NCBI RefSeq assembly: GCF_000382185.1
Contig: NZ_KB907784.1
Span: 3,178,633-3,242,632, forward strand
Direction of reading: 5' to 3'
DNA: 64,000 nucleotides
From: Bordetella sp. FB-8
GTDB lineage: Bacteria; Pseudomonadota; Gammaproteobacteria; Burkholderiales; Burkholderiaceae_B
Part shown: positions 39,638-48,768 of the stretch, one piece after another
Layout: the number at the start of each line of letters is the position of its first letter
Position numbering within the stretch: the stretch's first letter is position 1
Program-made: the position numbers and the translations under genes
The notes under the pieces: model-generated
Databases searched by the model: none
What the model was told of the DNA's origin: nothing
Seen by the model: the letters and a program-made list of their open reading frames with translations, nothing else

Positions 39638-41332
39638 ATGGATCACAGCATTCCCCTGATCACCACTCTCGCCGAAGGCTTCGGCATGGCGCTGGTTCTG
39701 GGATTCGTGGCTGAGCGCATCAAGGTGCCGGCGCTGGTGGGCTATTTGCTCGCAGGCATTCTCATAGGTCCGGCTACGCCGGGTGTCGTGGCCGATGTGA
39801 AGCTGGCTTCGGAATTGTCGGAAATCGGCGTGATGTTGCTGATGTTCGGCGTGGGGCTGCATTTTTCGTTGCGGGACCTGCTGGACGTCAAGCGTCTGGC
39901 CGTTCCCGGCGCGGTGGTGCAGATGACGCTGGCTACCGCGATGGGCATGCTGATCGCCTGGTGGTGGGGTTGGAGCTGGGGCGGCGGATTGGTTTTCGGC
40001 CTGTCGCTGTCGTGCGCCAGCACCGTGGTGTTGCTCAAGGCGCTGGAGGCACGCGGCGCGCTGGAGACACAGAACGGCCGCATCGCCGTGGGCTGGCTGG
40101 TGGTGGAGGACTTGGCTACGGTGCTGGTGCTGGTGCTGTTGCCGCCTCTGGCCGGCGTGCTGGGCGGCCATGTGTTGGAGCAGAGCGCGACCGGCACGGC
40201 CTTGTGGTTGACCCTAGGCAAGACACTGCTAGAAGTGGCCGTGTTCATCGCACTGATGCTGGCCGTGGGGCGGCGAGCGCTGCCCTGGCTGCTGTGGCAG
40301 GTGGCGCGCACCGGCTCGCGCGAGCTGTTCACTCTGGCGGTCGTCGCCGTGGCCATCGGCATCGCCTATGGCGCGGCGCAGCTTTTCCACGTGTCGTTTG
40401 CACTGGGGGCTTTCTTTGCCGGTATGGTGATGCGCGAATCGGAATTCAGCCATCGCGCGGCCCAGGAGTCGCTACCCCTGCGCGACGCCTTTTCGGTGCT
40501 TTTCTTCGTTGCGGTCGGCATGCTGTTCGACCCGGCCATCCTGATCAGGGAACCCCTGCATGTGCTGGGCGTGCTACTGATCATCATGCTCGGCAAGTCG
40601 CTCGTGTCTCTGGCCTTGGTGCTGCTCTTGCGCTATCCACTGACGACGGCGCTGACAGTATCGGCAAGTCTTGCGCAGATCGGCGAGTTCTCTTTCATTC
40701 TTGCCGGGCTGGGCGTGGCGCTGGGCCTGCTACCGCCCGAAGGCATGAGCCTGGTGCTGGCCGGAGCGATTCTTTCCATCGCGCTCAACCCCATTCTTTT
40801 TGCCGTGATCGAACCGCTACGCAGAGTGATCCTGGCGCGCTGCGCACTGGCCCGCAAGCTCGAAGCCAGCGGCGATCCTTATGCCGAATTGCCTGAGAGC
40901 ACCGCGCGCAAAAATCTGGATGGACAGGTGGTACTCGTCGGATATGGCCGGGTGGGACGGCACATCGCCGCCGAGCTGACCGCGCATGCCATTCCGATCG
41001 TGGTGGCCGACCAAAGTCGCGAGGTGGTCGAAGACCTGCGCCAGCAGGGCCAGGCGGCCGTTCTGGGCGATGCAGCCGAGCCGGGCGTGCTGATCCAGGC
41101 CCATATCGCTCACGCCGCCATGCTGGTGGCGACCGTGTCCGATGTGGTGGGCATGCGCAAGATGGTCGATACGGCGCGCACGCTCAACCCGCAAATAGAG
41201 ATCGTTCTGGTCGCGCAAAGCGAAGACGAGATGCGGATGCTGCGCGACGAAAACATCGGCGAGGTATTCCTGGGCGACGAACAACTGGCCCGAGGCATGG
41301 CCGGGTACGTGCGGACGCGTTTCGCTCAATAG
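39638..41332 (+). CDS. CPA2 monovalent cation:proton antiporter with TrkA-N domain (YbaL/KefB type)
   Basis: 564 residues. An N-terminal transporter domain of about 12 segments is followed by a C-terminal NAD-binding TrkA-N domain (QVVLVGYGRVGRHIAAEL, near residue 430) whose last part ends at FAQ. The opening MDHSIPLITTLAEGFGMAL and FALGAFFAGMVMRESEFSHRAA closely follow the YbaL subgroup. The ATG at 39638 has ACGGAGG 4 bases upstream; the open frame before it is rejected. The stop overlaps the convergent psd stop by 7 bases. Confidence 0.92.
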   Translation: MDHSIPLITTLAEGFGMALVLGFVAERIKVPALVGYLLAGILIGPATPGVVADVKLASELSEIGVMLLMFGVGLHFSLRDLLDVKRLAVPGAVVQMTLATAMGMLIAWWWGWSWGGGLVFGLSLSCASTVVLLKALEARGALETQNGRIAVGWLVVEDLATVLVLVLLPPLAGVLGGHVLEQSATGTALWLTLGKTLLEVAVFIALMLAVGRRALPWLLWQVARTGSRELFTLAVVAVAIGIAYGAAQLFHVSFALGAFFAGMVMRESEFSHRAAQESLPLRDAFSVLFFVAVGMLFDPAILIREPLHVLGVLLIIMLGKSLVSLALVLLLRYPLTTALTVSASLAQIGEFSFILAGLGVALGLLPPEGMSLVLAGAILSIALNPILFAVIEPLRRVILARCALARKLEASGDPYAELPESTARKNLDGQVVLVGYGRVGRHIAAELTAHAIPIVVADQSREVVEDLRQQGQAAVLGDAAEPGVLIQAHIAHAAMLVATVSDVVGMRKMVDTARTLNPQIEIVLVAQSEDEMRMLRDENIGEVFLGDEQLARGMAGYVRTRFAQ

Positions 41333-42192
41333 GACCGGGCTCGGCCTAATGCCTGGCCCATGCGCACGCCACCGCCCGGCGCGGCCAGGTCCGTCCAGTC
41401 CACCCAATCGGGTCCGAACAGGGCAAGCACGGTCGAACCCAGCAGGAAACGGCCCATTTCGGCACCTTGCGCCAATTGCATGGCTTTTTCGCCGTCATAG
41501 CGGGTAGCGATGACATCGGGCTGATGCGGCGCAATGCGGCCGGCCCAGACGGTTTGCATCGAACCCACGATCATGGCGCCTACCAGCACTAGCGCCATGG
41601 GCCCATGCTCGGGCGTATCGAATATACAGACCAGGCGCTCGTTGCGCGCGAAGAGACCTGGAACGTTGCGGGAGGTGAGCGGGTTGACTGAATACAGTTT
41701 TCCGGGCACGTAAATCATTTCGCGCAGGGTGCCGCAAACCGGCATGTGCACGCGATGATAGTCTCGCGGCGAAAGATAAATGGTGGCGAAGTTGCCGTTT
41801 GCGAACGGCGCGGCGCGGCCGGCATCGCCGCCCAGCAGATCGATCAGGTCAAAGTAGTGATCCTTGGCCTGAAAGATGCGGCCTGCGACGATACGCCCGG
41901 CCTGACTGATGCTGCCGTCGGCCGGACTGAGCACTGCCCCTGGCTCGGCATCCAAAGGCCGTGCCCCGGGCTTGAGGGCGCGGGTGAAAAAGTCGTTGAA
42001 ACTGTCGTAGGCCAACGGCTCTACGATCTGCGCTTCGCCCATGTTCACGTCGTATTGGCGGACAAAATGGCCGATGAGCGCATTCTTGACCCAGGGCGTG
42101 CGGTTCGAGGCCAGTCGGCCAGCCAGGCGCGAGATCAGATGATGCGGGGCCAGATGCTGGCAAGCGAGAAAAAGGGAGTCCGAGAAAGACAT
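41326..42192 (-). CDS. psd: Phosphatidylserine decarboxylase proenzyme
   Basis: Makes phosphatidylethanolamine from phosphatidylserine. 288 residues. The pyruvoyl-forming LGST self-cleavage site is at about residues 252-255 (GRFLLGSTVLALF), with SPADGSI and the YLSPRDYHRVHMP histidine segment upstream. N-terminal SFSDSLFLACQHLAPHHLISRLAG is family-like. The convergent antiporter gene overlaps its 3' end. Confidence 0.95.
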   Translation of the reverse strand: MSFSDSLFLACQHLAPHHLISRLAGRLASNRTPWVKNALIGHFVRQYDVNMGEAQIVEPLAYDSFNDFFTRALKPGARPLDAEPGAVLSPADGSISQAGRIVAGRIFQAKDHYFDLIDLLGGDAGRAAPFANGNFATIYLSPRDYHRVHMPVCGTLREMIYVPGKLYSVNPLTSRNVPGLFARNERLVCIFDTPEHGPMALVLVGAMIVGSMQTVWAGRIAPHQPDVIATRYDGEKAMQLAQGAEMGRFLLGSTVLALFGPDWVDWTDLAAPGGGVRMGQALGRARSY

Positions 42193-42273
42193 GACGGCAG
42201 ACGTAGATCGCGCCTGCCGGATGCGGGCGCCGAAAGTGCAGTGTAGCGCGCAAGACGTGTCAGAAAGACGCCG

Positions 42274-42849
42274 TCAGTGGTTGCCTTTCTCTTGAAAATG
42301 CCGTGTGAAATCCTGCCCCAGCGTGTTGAAGTCCGGGCCACTCAAGGCTTCCGTGGCCGCTGCGGCGTTCCGGATGCTGATGATCTCTTCGAGAGTCTGG
42401 ACCGGCGTGTCGGGCGGAATAAGCACGACCTTTTCTCGGTCGATGCTGCGCGGGGTCGACAGCTTCTGGCGGCGCGAGGCGGTGTAGTTGAGCAGCACCG
42501 ACATGGCGGAACTCTTGTCCTGTATCCATTGCGTACGTTTGCGCAGCAGCCTGATGGCCTGCTCGGCGGACCCCAGGCGATAGGACAGATGCTCGATCTC
42601 GACACTGGCCTTGCTGTCGAACTGCTCCTCGGTCAAGTGGACGACGCCGACGGCCTCCATATTGCTGGTATCGAAGTCGACCCGGTATACGAATTTCAAG
42701 TCGTTATACGGATCCCGGACCACGAGCAGCCTGTCGCCGGAATAATCGTTTACGAGGCCGATGACGGCGGATTCGATCAGGCGGCCGCCATTATCTCCCT
42801 CGGTATAGAGAAAGATGGTGTGGCGGGGAAGTGCGATTTCGTCATTCAT
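42274..42849 (-). CDS. Uncharacterised cytoplasmic protein
   Basis: I do not recognise this gene. The 191-residue product from MNDEIALPRHT (codon 42847-42849) has no signal peptide or membrane segment. Its N-terminal half reads as beta-rich (TIFLYTEGDNGGRLIESAVIG, LLVVRDPYNDLKFVYRVDF) and residues 85-120 as helical (SVEIEHLSYRLGSAEQAIRLL). It follows psd in the same direction with an 81-base gap. Confidence 0.6.
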   Translation of the reverse strand: MNDEIALPRHTIFLYTEGDNGGRLIESAVIGLVNDYSGDRLLVVRDPYNDLKFVYRVDFDTSNMEAVGVVHLTEEQFDSKASVEIEHLSYRLGSAEQAIRLLRKRTQWIQDKSSAMSVLLNYTASRRQKLSTPRSIDREKVVLIPPDTPVQTLEEIISIRNAAAATEALSGPDFNTLGQDFTRHFQEKGNH

Positions 42850-43028
42850 GGTTTTTTTGCTTCGTACGCAACAGATTTTGCATACAGTGGGATTGTCGGA
42901 TTTTGTCCTCCTGGCGTCCAGCGGAAGATGGCCTTGCGGATGCATGTCATGCGGCTGTCAGTGCGGGAGCGGAACATCACCTGACTATCCTTTTCATTTA
43001 CGGCGTGGGAATGACTCGGGAGCACCCC

Positions 43029-43691
43029 ATGATTTACCTTTTACGCAGCCTGGCGGCGGCGGCCACGCTGGCCGCCGCCGTATCGGCACAGGCCCAGTCC
43101 GCGACGCCCGCGCTGAAGGTGCGCGGCACGATTGCTCAGGTTGGCGTCCACACGCTGACGCTCAGGCAGGCCGAGGACGGCAGGCCGGTCACGCTGGTGG
43201 TGCCGGCCAATGCAGCGATACGGTCGGTGTCACGCGCCAGTCTGGCCGACATCAAACCTGACAGTTTCATCGGCACGGCGGCGACGCAGCGCTCCGACGG
43301 CACGCTCAAGGCGCTGGAGGTACACATCTTCGCTCCCAGCCTGCGCGGCTCGGGCGAAGGCTTCAGGCCCTGGCGCAGTGCCGGCGGCGTGGCGGGCACG
43401 ATGACCAATGGCACGGTGGGATACATGACCAACGGCAGCATGGTCAACGGCACGGTGGGTGCCACCGCCGCAGGGCAGGGCGCCAGGATGTCCATGGTGG
43501 TCAAGTACCAGGGCGGCCAGCAGACAGTGGCGGTGTCGCCCGACGTGCCCGTGGTCTACCTGGCGCCGGGCAAACGCAGCCTGCTCAAGCGCGGCGTGGC
43601 CGTACTAGTGTTCGCGACCCGCGGCGCAAAGGGCGTGCTGATCGCCCGTTCGGTCATCGCTGGCCAAGGCGGCATCGCCCCTCCTATGTAG
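43029..43691 (+). CDS. Exported DUF5666-like protein
   Basis: 220 residues with a signal peptide (LLRSLAAAATLAAAVSAQAQS). The mature part begins LKVRGTIAQVGVHTLTLRQ, an OB-like beta pattern seen in DUF5666-type proteins, and a second such unit follows a Gly/Asn/Thr-rich linker with repeats of the form MTNGTVG (residues about 120-145). GGGAG 7 bases before 43029 decides the start; ATG at 43011 is the alternative. Function unknown. Confidence 0.65.
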   Translation: MIYLLRSLAAAATLAAAVSAQAQSATPALKVRGTIAQVGVHTLTLRQAEDGRPVTLVVPANAAIRSVSRASLADIKPDSFIGTAATQRSDGTLKALEVHIFAPSLRGSGEGFRPWRSAGGVAGTMTNGTVGYMTNGSMVNGTVGATAAGQGARMSMVVKYQGGQQTVAVSPDVPVVYLAPGKRSLLKRGVAVLVFATRGAKGVLIARSVIAGQGGIAPPM

Positions 43692-43833
43692 GAACCTTGG
43701 CCGTACGATGAGGTTCCATGGCATAAGCAAATTCGCAGGCCGGTCATATCGATCTAATCATCGATTCGTTCTTGCGCTGCGCGCCTCTGCCTAGAATCGT
43801 CTGCATCCCCACTCGTCGCATGCGGGCAGTTCC

Positions 43834-43989
43834 ATGAAAATTTTTCCCTCCTTGCGCATCGCGATGCGCATTCTCGGGGTCTGCGTGATCGCCTGGGCCG
43901 CCCTGCATCCAGCCGCAGGGGCATCCAACGCCGCCGTGTCCGCAACGGCCGGCGCGCAGGTGGCCTCGACGGCCGCGCCGGGCACCTAG
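43834..43989 (+). CDS. Possible small exported peptide, 51 residues
   Basis: An ATG frame of 51 residues starts MKIFPSLRIAMRILGV, has a hydrophobic core (VCVIAWAALHPAAGA) and a plausible signal peptidase site, leaving a mature Ala/Thr/Ser-rich tail of about 20 residues ending APGT. There is no clear ribosome binding site. It fills the gap between the DUF5666-like gene and selU. Unrecognised; could be chance. Confidence 0.35.
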   Translation: MKIFPSLRIAMRILGVCVIAWAALHPAAGASNAAVSATAGAQVASTAAPGT

Positions 43990-44035
43990 ACCCTGACAGA
44001 CATCCGTGCGGGAACGGGACCCTATAATCCCCAGC

Positions 44036-45091
44036 GTGAGCCACAATACACCCATTACCGTGCATGATATGCAGGGGTTCGACGCCCTGATCGATGCGCG
44101 CTCTCCCGCTGAATTCGCGCTCGATCACGTGCCGGGCGCCATCAACTGCCCGGTGCTCGACGACCAAGAGCGCCGCATCGTGGGCACGCTCTATGTTCAG
44201 CAATCGGCATTCGAGGCCAGGCGTGTCGGTGGCGCCATGGTGGCCGCCAATATCGCCCGCCACTTGCGCGAACAATTTCACGACAAACCCAAGAATTGGC
44301 GACCGCTGGTCTACTGCTGGCGCGGCGGCATGCGCAGCGGCAGTTTCGTGACTTGGTTGCGCCTGGTGGGCTGGGACGCGCAGCAGCTCAAGGGCGGCTA
44401 CAAGGCCTGGCGCGGGCATGTCATTGCCAGCAGCGCAGGCCTGGCCGTGACGCTGCCGCTACGGGTGCTGTGCGGTCCGACGGGAAGCGCCAAGACGCGC
44501 GTGCTGCATGAACTGGCGCGGCTGGACGAGCAAGTGCTGGATCTCGAGGGACTGGCCGGGCATCGCGGCTCGGTGCTGGGCTCCATTCCCGGCGTGGAGC
44601 AGCCTTCGCAGAAGCGGTTCGAGACTTTGCTGCACGCGGCTATGTCGTCTTTCGATCTTGCGCGGCCGGTATGGGTTGAAGCCGAAAGCCGCAAGATAGG
44701 ACGGCTGAGCCTGCCCGAATCCCTGGTGTCCCGTCTGAGGACCAGCCCCGTGGTGGAGATCCTGGTTTCCCTGGAGGCACGCCTGGACTATCTGCTGCGC
44801 GATTATGCTTGGCTGGGTGACGACCCCGAAGGCCTGTGCGCCAAGATCGGCGGTCTGAAGGGTTTGCTGCCTAACGAGACGCTGAGCCGCTGGCAGGCTT
44901 GGTCGCGCGAGCGGGCGCTGCCGGCCTTGTTCGGGGAAATGATGGCTTTGCATTACGACCCGCTCTATGCGCGTTCGCAGAACCGCAATTACCAGCGCCT
45001 GGACCAGGCGGTGCAGGTGCGCGCGCAAGACCTTACGGATTCCGGCATCGAAGACCTTGCGCGCCGGATCGCGGCCTTGGCCGCCGTCTGA
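44036..45091 (+). CDS. selU: tRNA 2-selenouridine synthase (SelU/MnmH)
   Basis: Exchanges sulfur for selenium in 2-thiouridine at the wobble position of Lys, Glu and Gln tRNAs. 351 residues from this GTG. An N-terminal rhodanese domain has LVYCWRGGMRSGS with the catalytic Cys94; a P-loop ATPase-like domain follows with GPTGSAKT and DLEGLAGHRGSVLGS. An alternative GTG at 44006 adds ten residues, but TATAAT at 44023-44028 lies inside that extension, so 44036 is preferred. Neither start has a clear ribosome binding site. Confidence 0.88.
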   Translation: MSHNTPITVHDMQGFDALIDARSPAEFALDHVPGAINCPVLDDQERRIVGTLYVQQSAFEARRVGGAMVAANIARHLREQFHDKPKNWRPLVYCWRGGMRSGSFVTWLRLVGWDAQQLKGGYKAWRGHVIASSAGLAVTLPLRVLCGPTGSAKTRVLHELARLDEQVLDLEGLAGHRGSVLGSIPGVEQPSQKRFETLLHAAMSSFDLARPVWVEAESRKIGRLSLPESLVSRLRTSPVVEILVSLEARLDYLLRDYAWLGDDPEGLCAKIGGLKGLLPNETLSRWQAWSRERALPALFGEMMALHYDPLYARSQNRNYQRLDQAVQVRAQDLTDSGIEDLARRIAALAAV

Positions 45092-45128
45092 ACGGCCGGG
45101 CATTCGGCCGGCCCGTAGCCGTATCGCA

Positions 45129-45338
45129 TCACCACCAGCCATTCTGCGAATGCAGCGAGCGTATGCGGGCCTCGAATGCGGCGATGTCGCGCGCATCGCG
45201 CAAATACTGCATGGCGCGCCGATCGTGGGCTTGGGTGACGGAAAGCTCCATGAAATCCTTCTCTGCATGCGGCGGGTGCGCCTGGCAGCGCGGCGAGATG
45301 CGGCTCCAGAAGAAACTGAAAAACATCGGCAGTGCCAT
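45129..45338 (-). CDS. Small uncharacterised protein, 69 residues
   Basis: The start MALPMFFSFFW (codon 45336-45338) has GGGAGGTACCCACC immediately upstream on the minus strand, a strong ribosome binding site, which is the main support. The C-terminal part AMQYLRDARDIAAFEARIRSLHSQ has the YL-x-A-x-D-x-A-x-x-E-x-R-I pattern seen in small DUF3563-type proteins. It follows the LysE-type gene after 17 bases and is probably in the same transcript. Confidence 0.6.
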   Translation of the reverse strand: MALPMFFSFFWSRISPRCQAHPPHAEKDFMELSVTQAHDRRAMQYLRDARDIAAFEARIRSLHSQNGWW

Positions 45339-45355
45339 GGTGGGTACCTCCCGTT

Positions 45356-45985
45356 TCAAGTGGATTTGGACAGCAGGGCTAGACGCAGGGCCAGCAGCGC
45401 GAAGACCACGGCCTGCGCGCGCGACCCCAGTTTGCCCGCGCCGGCATTGAGCAGTTTTCTCGTCGAGGCGCTGAGCACACCGAGCAGCGCGTGAAATATC
45501 AGGCTGGCCGCAGCGAGCAGGCAGCCGAGAATGACAATCTGCAAGGGCACATGGCCGCGCGCCGGTTCGACAAATTGCGGCAGAAACACCATGTAAAAGA
45601 GCATGGCCTTGGGATTGAGCAGACTGTTGACCGCCGAGCGGACGAAGATGCGCAACGCCGGTTGGCTGGCCGGCGTGCCGCCGGGCTCAGACTTGGCGCA
45701 CTGGCGCAGTGTCTGGCGGGCCAACCACAACAGGTAGATTGCGCCGACGTAGCGGATCAGGTCGAAGGCAGGCGGCCAGGCGGCGATGGCCGCGGCAAGA
45801 CCGGCCGCCGTCAATGCGGTATAGATCAGATCCGCCAGACCGATACCCAGCGCGGCGGCGAGTCCCGCGCGCGAACCTTGGGCCGCGCCATGGCTGACGA
45901 CAAAGGCCATGTTGGGGCCGGGAGACAACAGCAATGCCAGGCTGGCAGCGGAAAACAGGATGAGCGTGGAGGCGGAGATCATCAT
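45356..45985 (-). CDS. LysE/RhtB family amino acid exporter
   Basis: 209 residues with six hydrophobic segments. The family hallmark LSPGPNMAFVVSHGAAQGSRAGLAAALGIGLAD (split: LSPGPNMAFVVSHG, GSRAGLAAALGIGL) is at the N terminus, and NPKAMLFYMVFLPQFV is in the middle. It is divergent from a MocR-type regulator and shares its operator region. The exported substrate is unknown, but a MocR partner suggests an amino acid or amine. Confidence 0.9.
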   Translation of the reverse strand: MMISASTLILFSAASLALLLSPGPNMAFVVSHGAAQGSRAGLAAALGIGLADLIYTALTAAGLAAAIAAWPPAFDLIRYVGAIYLLWLARQTLRQCAKSEPGGTPASQPALRIFVRSAVNSLLNPKAMLFYMVFLPQFVEPARGHVPLQIVILGCLLAAASLIFHALLGVLSASTRKLLNAGAGKLGSRAQAVVFALLALRLALLSKST

Positions 45986-46028
45986 GACAGCTCCAGAAAG
46001 CGTCGTACCGAATTCGGGCTTTCAGCGT

Positions 46029-46087
46029 ATGCTCTTAATACAGAACAACAAAGAAATTGTTCTAAATACAAAATGTTCTAGATACAA
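46029..46087. promoter_or_regulatory. Three direct-repeat operators for the MocR regulator
   Basis: Three 15-base copies in the same orientation: 46029-46043 (ATGCTCTTAATACAG), 46057-46071 (TTGTTCTAAATACAA) and 46073-46087 (ATGTTCTAGATACAA). The last two match at 13 of 15. A further inverted pair GAACAA (46043-46048)/TTGTTC (46057-46062) overlaps them. TTGTTC (46057-46062) and TAGATA (46079-46084), 16 bases apart, could be the regulator's own promoter, so the repeats would cover it. MocR proteins such as GabR and PdxR bind direct repeats. Confidence 0.65.
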
Positions 46088-46115
46088 GTCTCTTATCCTG
46101 TACCGGTTGCCTGCC

Positions 46116-47447
46116 ATGCGCGAACCCCGCTATAAATCCATCGTCGATGATTTCACCGCGCGTATCCGTTCCGGAAAATTGACGCCAGGCACGCAGTTGC
46201 CCACCACGCGCGAACTGATGCGGCAATACAGCGTTGCACTGGCCACCGCATCAAGGGTCTATGCCGAGCTGGGCGAAATCGGCCTGGTGGTGGGCGAGAC
46301 GGGGCGCGGTACCTTCGTGCGCGACACTACGCTCGCTCGTACCATGGGGCTGGAGCAGCGTCCGGTGCGTTCGGGCGTGGTCGACCTGAGCCTGAATCAC
46401 GCCTTGTTGCCGGGGCAGGACGAAGTGCTGCGCTGCGGCCTGCGGGCCATGGCGGCCGCGGGCGACCTCGATGCCTTGCTGCATCCGGCACCGCATGGTG
46501 GGCGGGCGCACGAGAGGCAGATGTTCGCGCGACATCTTCGCAATCGCGGCATCCGGGTGCCGGGCAGTCAGGTGCTGATCGTCAACGGTGCACAGCAAGG
46601 CCTGTCCGTGGCGATCATGGCCATGTTCCAGCCGGGAGACGTGCTGGCCATCGACGAGTTGACCTATCCCGGCATGAAGAACCTAGCCCAGCAAGCCCGC
46701 CTGGATATGGTCCCGGTGCCGCAGCGCCCGAGGCATGGCGGAATGGATCTGGATCGCCTGGAGGCCTTGTGCCGCAAGCGCCCGGTGCGCGGTATCTACA
46801 TCATGCCCACGCTGCACAATCCCCTGGGCCTGGTGATGTCGCAGACCGACCGTCTGCAACTGGCCGCGATGGCCGAAAAGTACGGCTTCATCATCATCGA
46901 GGACGGCGCCTATGCTTTTCTGGCGGAGCCTGCGCCGCCGCCCATTTTCACACTGGCGCCGCAGCGCACGATCTACGTCTGCGGCCTATCCAAAAGCGTG
47001 GCCTCGGGCTTGCGGCTCGGATTCATGGCCGTGCCGCCCGAATGGATCGCCGATGTCCAATACGCCATCCGGGTTTCGACCTGGACGGCCTCGTCACTGA
47101 GCATCGCACTGGCCTGCCTGTGGATAGACGACGGCACCGTCGATCGGCTGGAGGACGGCAAGCGCAAGGACGCGCGCCGCCGACAGACTCTGGCCCGCCG
47201 CGTCTTGAAGGGCGTCGATGTCCACAGCCATCCATCGTCCTACTTCCAATGGCTGAGCCTGCCGCCGGACATGCGGATAGACCAGGTCGCGGCCAGCCTG
47301 GAGCGTCAAGGCATACTTGTGGCCACGTCCGAGCCGTTCGCCACGTCCATGCGCGTGCCGCACGCCATGCGCATCGTGCTCAGCGGGATCGCGACGGACG
47401 CGCTGCAAGACGTGCTGCGCAAGGTGCGCCGCGAGATACTGGGCTGA
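46116..47447 (+). CDS. MocR family regulator (GntR DNA-binding domain fused to PLP-dependent aminotransferase fold)
   Basis: 443 residues. Winged helix-turn-helix at residues 5-70 (KLTPGTQLPTTRELMRQYSVALATASRVY, split between TTREL and MRQYS). The aminotransferase-like domain keeps the cofactor residues: Asn235 (LHNPLG), Asp263 (EDGAY) and the Schiff-base Lys293 (GLSKSVASGLRLGF). Such proteins sense PLP-bound amino compounds. The start at 46116 places the winged helix at the N terminus; the longer open frame runs back into the exporter gene. Confidence 0.9.
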   Translation: MREPRYKSIVDDFTARIRSGKLTPGTQLPTTRELMRQYSVALATASRVYAELGEIGLVVGETGRGTFVRDTTLARTMGLEQRPVRSGVVDLSLNHALLPGQDEVLRCGLRAMAAAGDLDALLHPAPHGGRAHERQMFARHLRNRGIRVPGSQVLIVNGAQQGLSVAIMAMFQPGDVLAIDELTYPGMKNLAQQARLDMVPVPQRPRHGGMDLDRLEALCRKRPVRGIYIMPTLHNPLGLVMSQTDRLQLAAMAEKYGFIIIEDGAYAFLAEPAPPPIFTLAPQRTIYVCGLSKSVASGLRLGFMAVPPEWIADVQYAIRVSTWTASSLSIALACLWIDDGTVDRLEDGKRKDARRRQTLARRVLKGVDVHSHPSSYFQWLSLPPDMRIDQVAASLERQGILVATSEPFATSMRVPHAMRIVLSGIATDALQDVLRKVRREILG

Positions 47448-47459
47448 AAGAGCGGCGAG

Positions 47460-48680
47460 CTACCGGATGCGCACCAACGTGTCGGGCCCCAGTTCGCTGC
47501 AGGCATTGGCGCCCAGCATCGCCATATTGCGGTCGATCTCCTCGCGCAGCAGGCCGATCGCGTGCGCCACGCCGTGCGCGCCGGCCACTGCCAGCGCATA
47601 GCCGAAAGGCCGGCCGAGGAACACCATCCGCGCGCCCAGCGAGATCGCTTTCAGCACATCCGAGCCGCGGCGAAAGCCGCTGTCTATCATCACCGGATAA
47701 TCCGGGCCCAGATTTTCAACGGCCGTCTTCAAGACGCGCATCGGCGAGATCGCGCCGTCCAGCTGCCGTCCGCCGTGATTGGAGAGTATGACGCCGTCCG
47801 CGCCATGCTCGCGCGCGGCCAGGGCGTCATCCACGCTCAGGATGCCCTTGACCACCAGATTGCCTTGCCACTGCCGGCGAATGACGCGCAAGTCGGCCCA
47901 GCTAAGATGATCGCGCGCGGTGAAGTCGCGCGTTACCTTGGACGATACGATAGGTGCGCCGCGCGTCGCGTAGGAATTCTCGAAGTGCGGCATGCCGTGT
48001 TTGAGCAGCGTGCGTGCGAACGTGCCGAACAGCCAGCGCGGCCGCGTCAAGCCGTCCCAGATCAGGCGCAGGCTGGGACGCAGCGGCGTGGAAAATCCGC
48101 TGCGCACATTGTTTTCCCGATTGGCCCAGACCGGCAGGTCCACGGTTACGACCAAGGTGCGGTATCCGGCTTGCGCCACGCGCTCGATCAGGGCGCCACG
48201 GCGCTCGGCGTCGCCCGGAAGATAGGCCTGGAACCACGTCGCGGGAGCCGCCTGCGCGACCTCTTCGAGCCGAATCAGCGACGATCCGCTCATGATGGAG
48301 GTGATGCCGGCCGCCTGGGCCGCGCACGCCAGCACGATATCGCCGCGGTAAGCGGACAATGCGTTGATACCCATGGGCGCGATGCCGAAGGGGGAGGAAA
48401 GCTGCTGCCCGAATATTTCGATCGTTTGCCTGCGGGCCGACACATTGCGCAGCACGCGGGGCACGAAACCGTATTCTTCGAAGACGGCGCGGTTTTCGTC
48501 GCGCGAGCGATTGTCTTCCGCCGCGCCGCTCACATAGCCAAAGATAGGGCGAGGCAGAACCCCGCGTGCTGCAGCCTCGAAATCGTGCAGGCTGAGCATT
48601 TTTTCCAATACGCGCGGCTTTTTTTTTCCTGCCGGTGCAAGGCGGGGCCGAGGATCGACAGCAGGGTCGGCAATGCGCAT
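47460..48680 (-). CDS. FMN-dependent alpha-hydroxy-acid dehydrogenase (L-lactate dehydrogenase-like)
   Basis: 406 residues, TIM-barrel flavoenzyme family of LldD, glycolate oxidase and mandelate dehydrogenase. Seen: PFGIAPMGINAL, MSGSSLIRLEEVA, WFQAYLPGD, VKGILSVDDALAAREHGADGVILSNHGGRQLDG (split at VDDAL) with the catalytic His and Arg, and IDSGFRRGSDVLKAISLGA. The ATG at 48678-48680 has AAGGA upstream; an ATG ten codons earlier is also in frame. The true substrate cannot be told. It is convergent with the MocR gene. Confidence 0.88.
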   Translation of the reverse strand: MRIADPAVDPRPRLAPAGKKKPRVLEKMLSLHDFEAAARGVLPRPIFGYVSGAAEDNRSRDENRAVFEEYGFVPRVLRNVSARRQTIEIFGQQLSSPFGIAPMGINALSAYRGDIVLACAAQAAGITSIMSGSSLIRLEEVAQAAPATWFQAYLPGDAERRGALIERVAQAGYRTLVVTVDLPVWANRENNVRSGFSTPLRPSLRLIWDGLTRPRWLFGTFARTLLKHGMPHFENSYATRGAPIVSSKVTRDFTARDHLSWADLRVIRRQWQGNLVVKGILSVDDALAAREHGADGVILSNHGGRQLDGAISPMRVLKTAVENLGPDYPVMIDSGFRRGSDVLKAISLGARMVFLGRPFGYALAVAGAHGVAHAIGLLREEIDRNMAMLGANACSELGPDTLVRIR

Positions 48681-48768
48681 CTGTTGGGTTCCTTCCAAAC
48701 GAGCCGACATTCTATGCCGCCATCCGGGTCCATCCGCAAAAGACCGCGCCGAATGACCCGCGGACCCG

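Noticed and set aside
41326..41332. Seven-base overlap of antiporter and psd stop regions
   Set aside because: Short convergent overlaps are common in compact genomes, so not reported as a finding.
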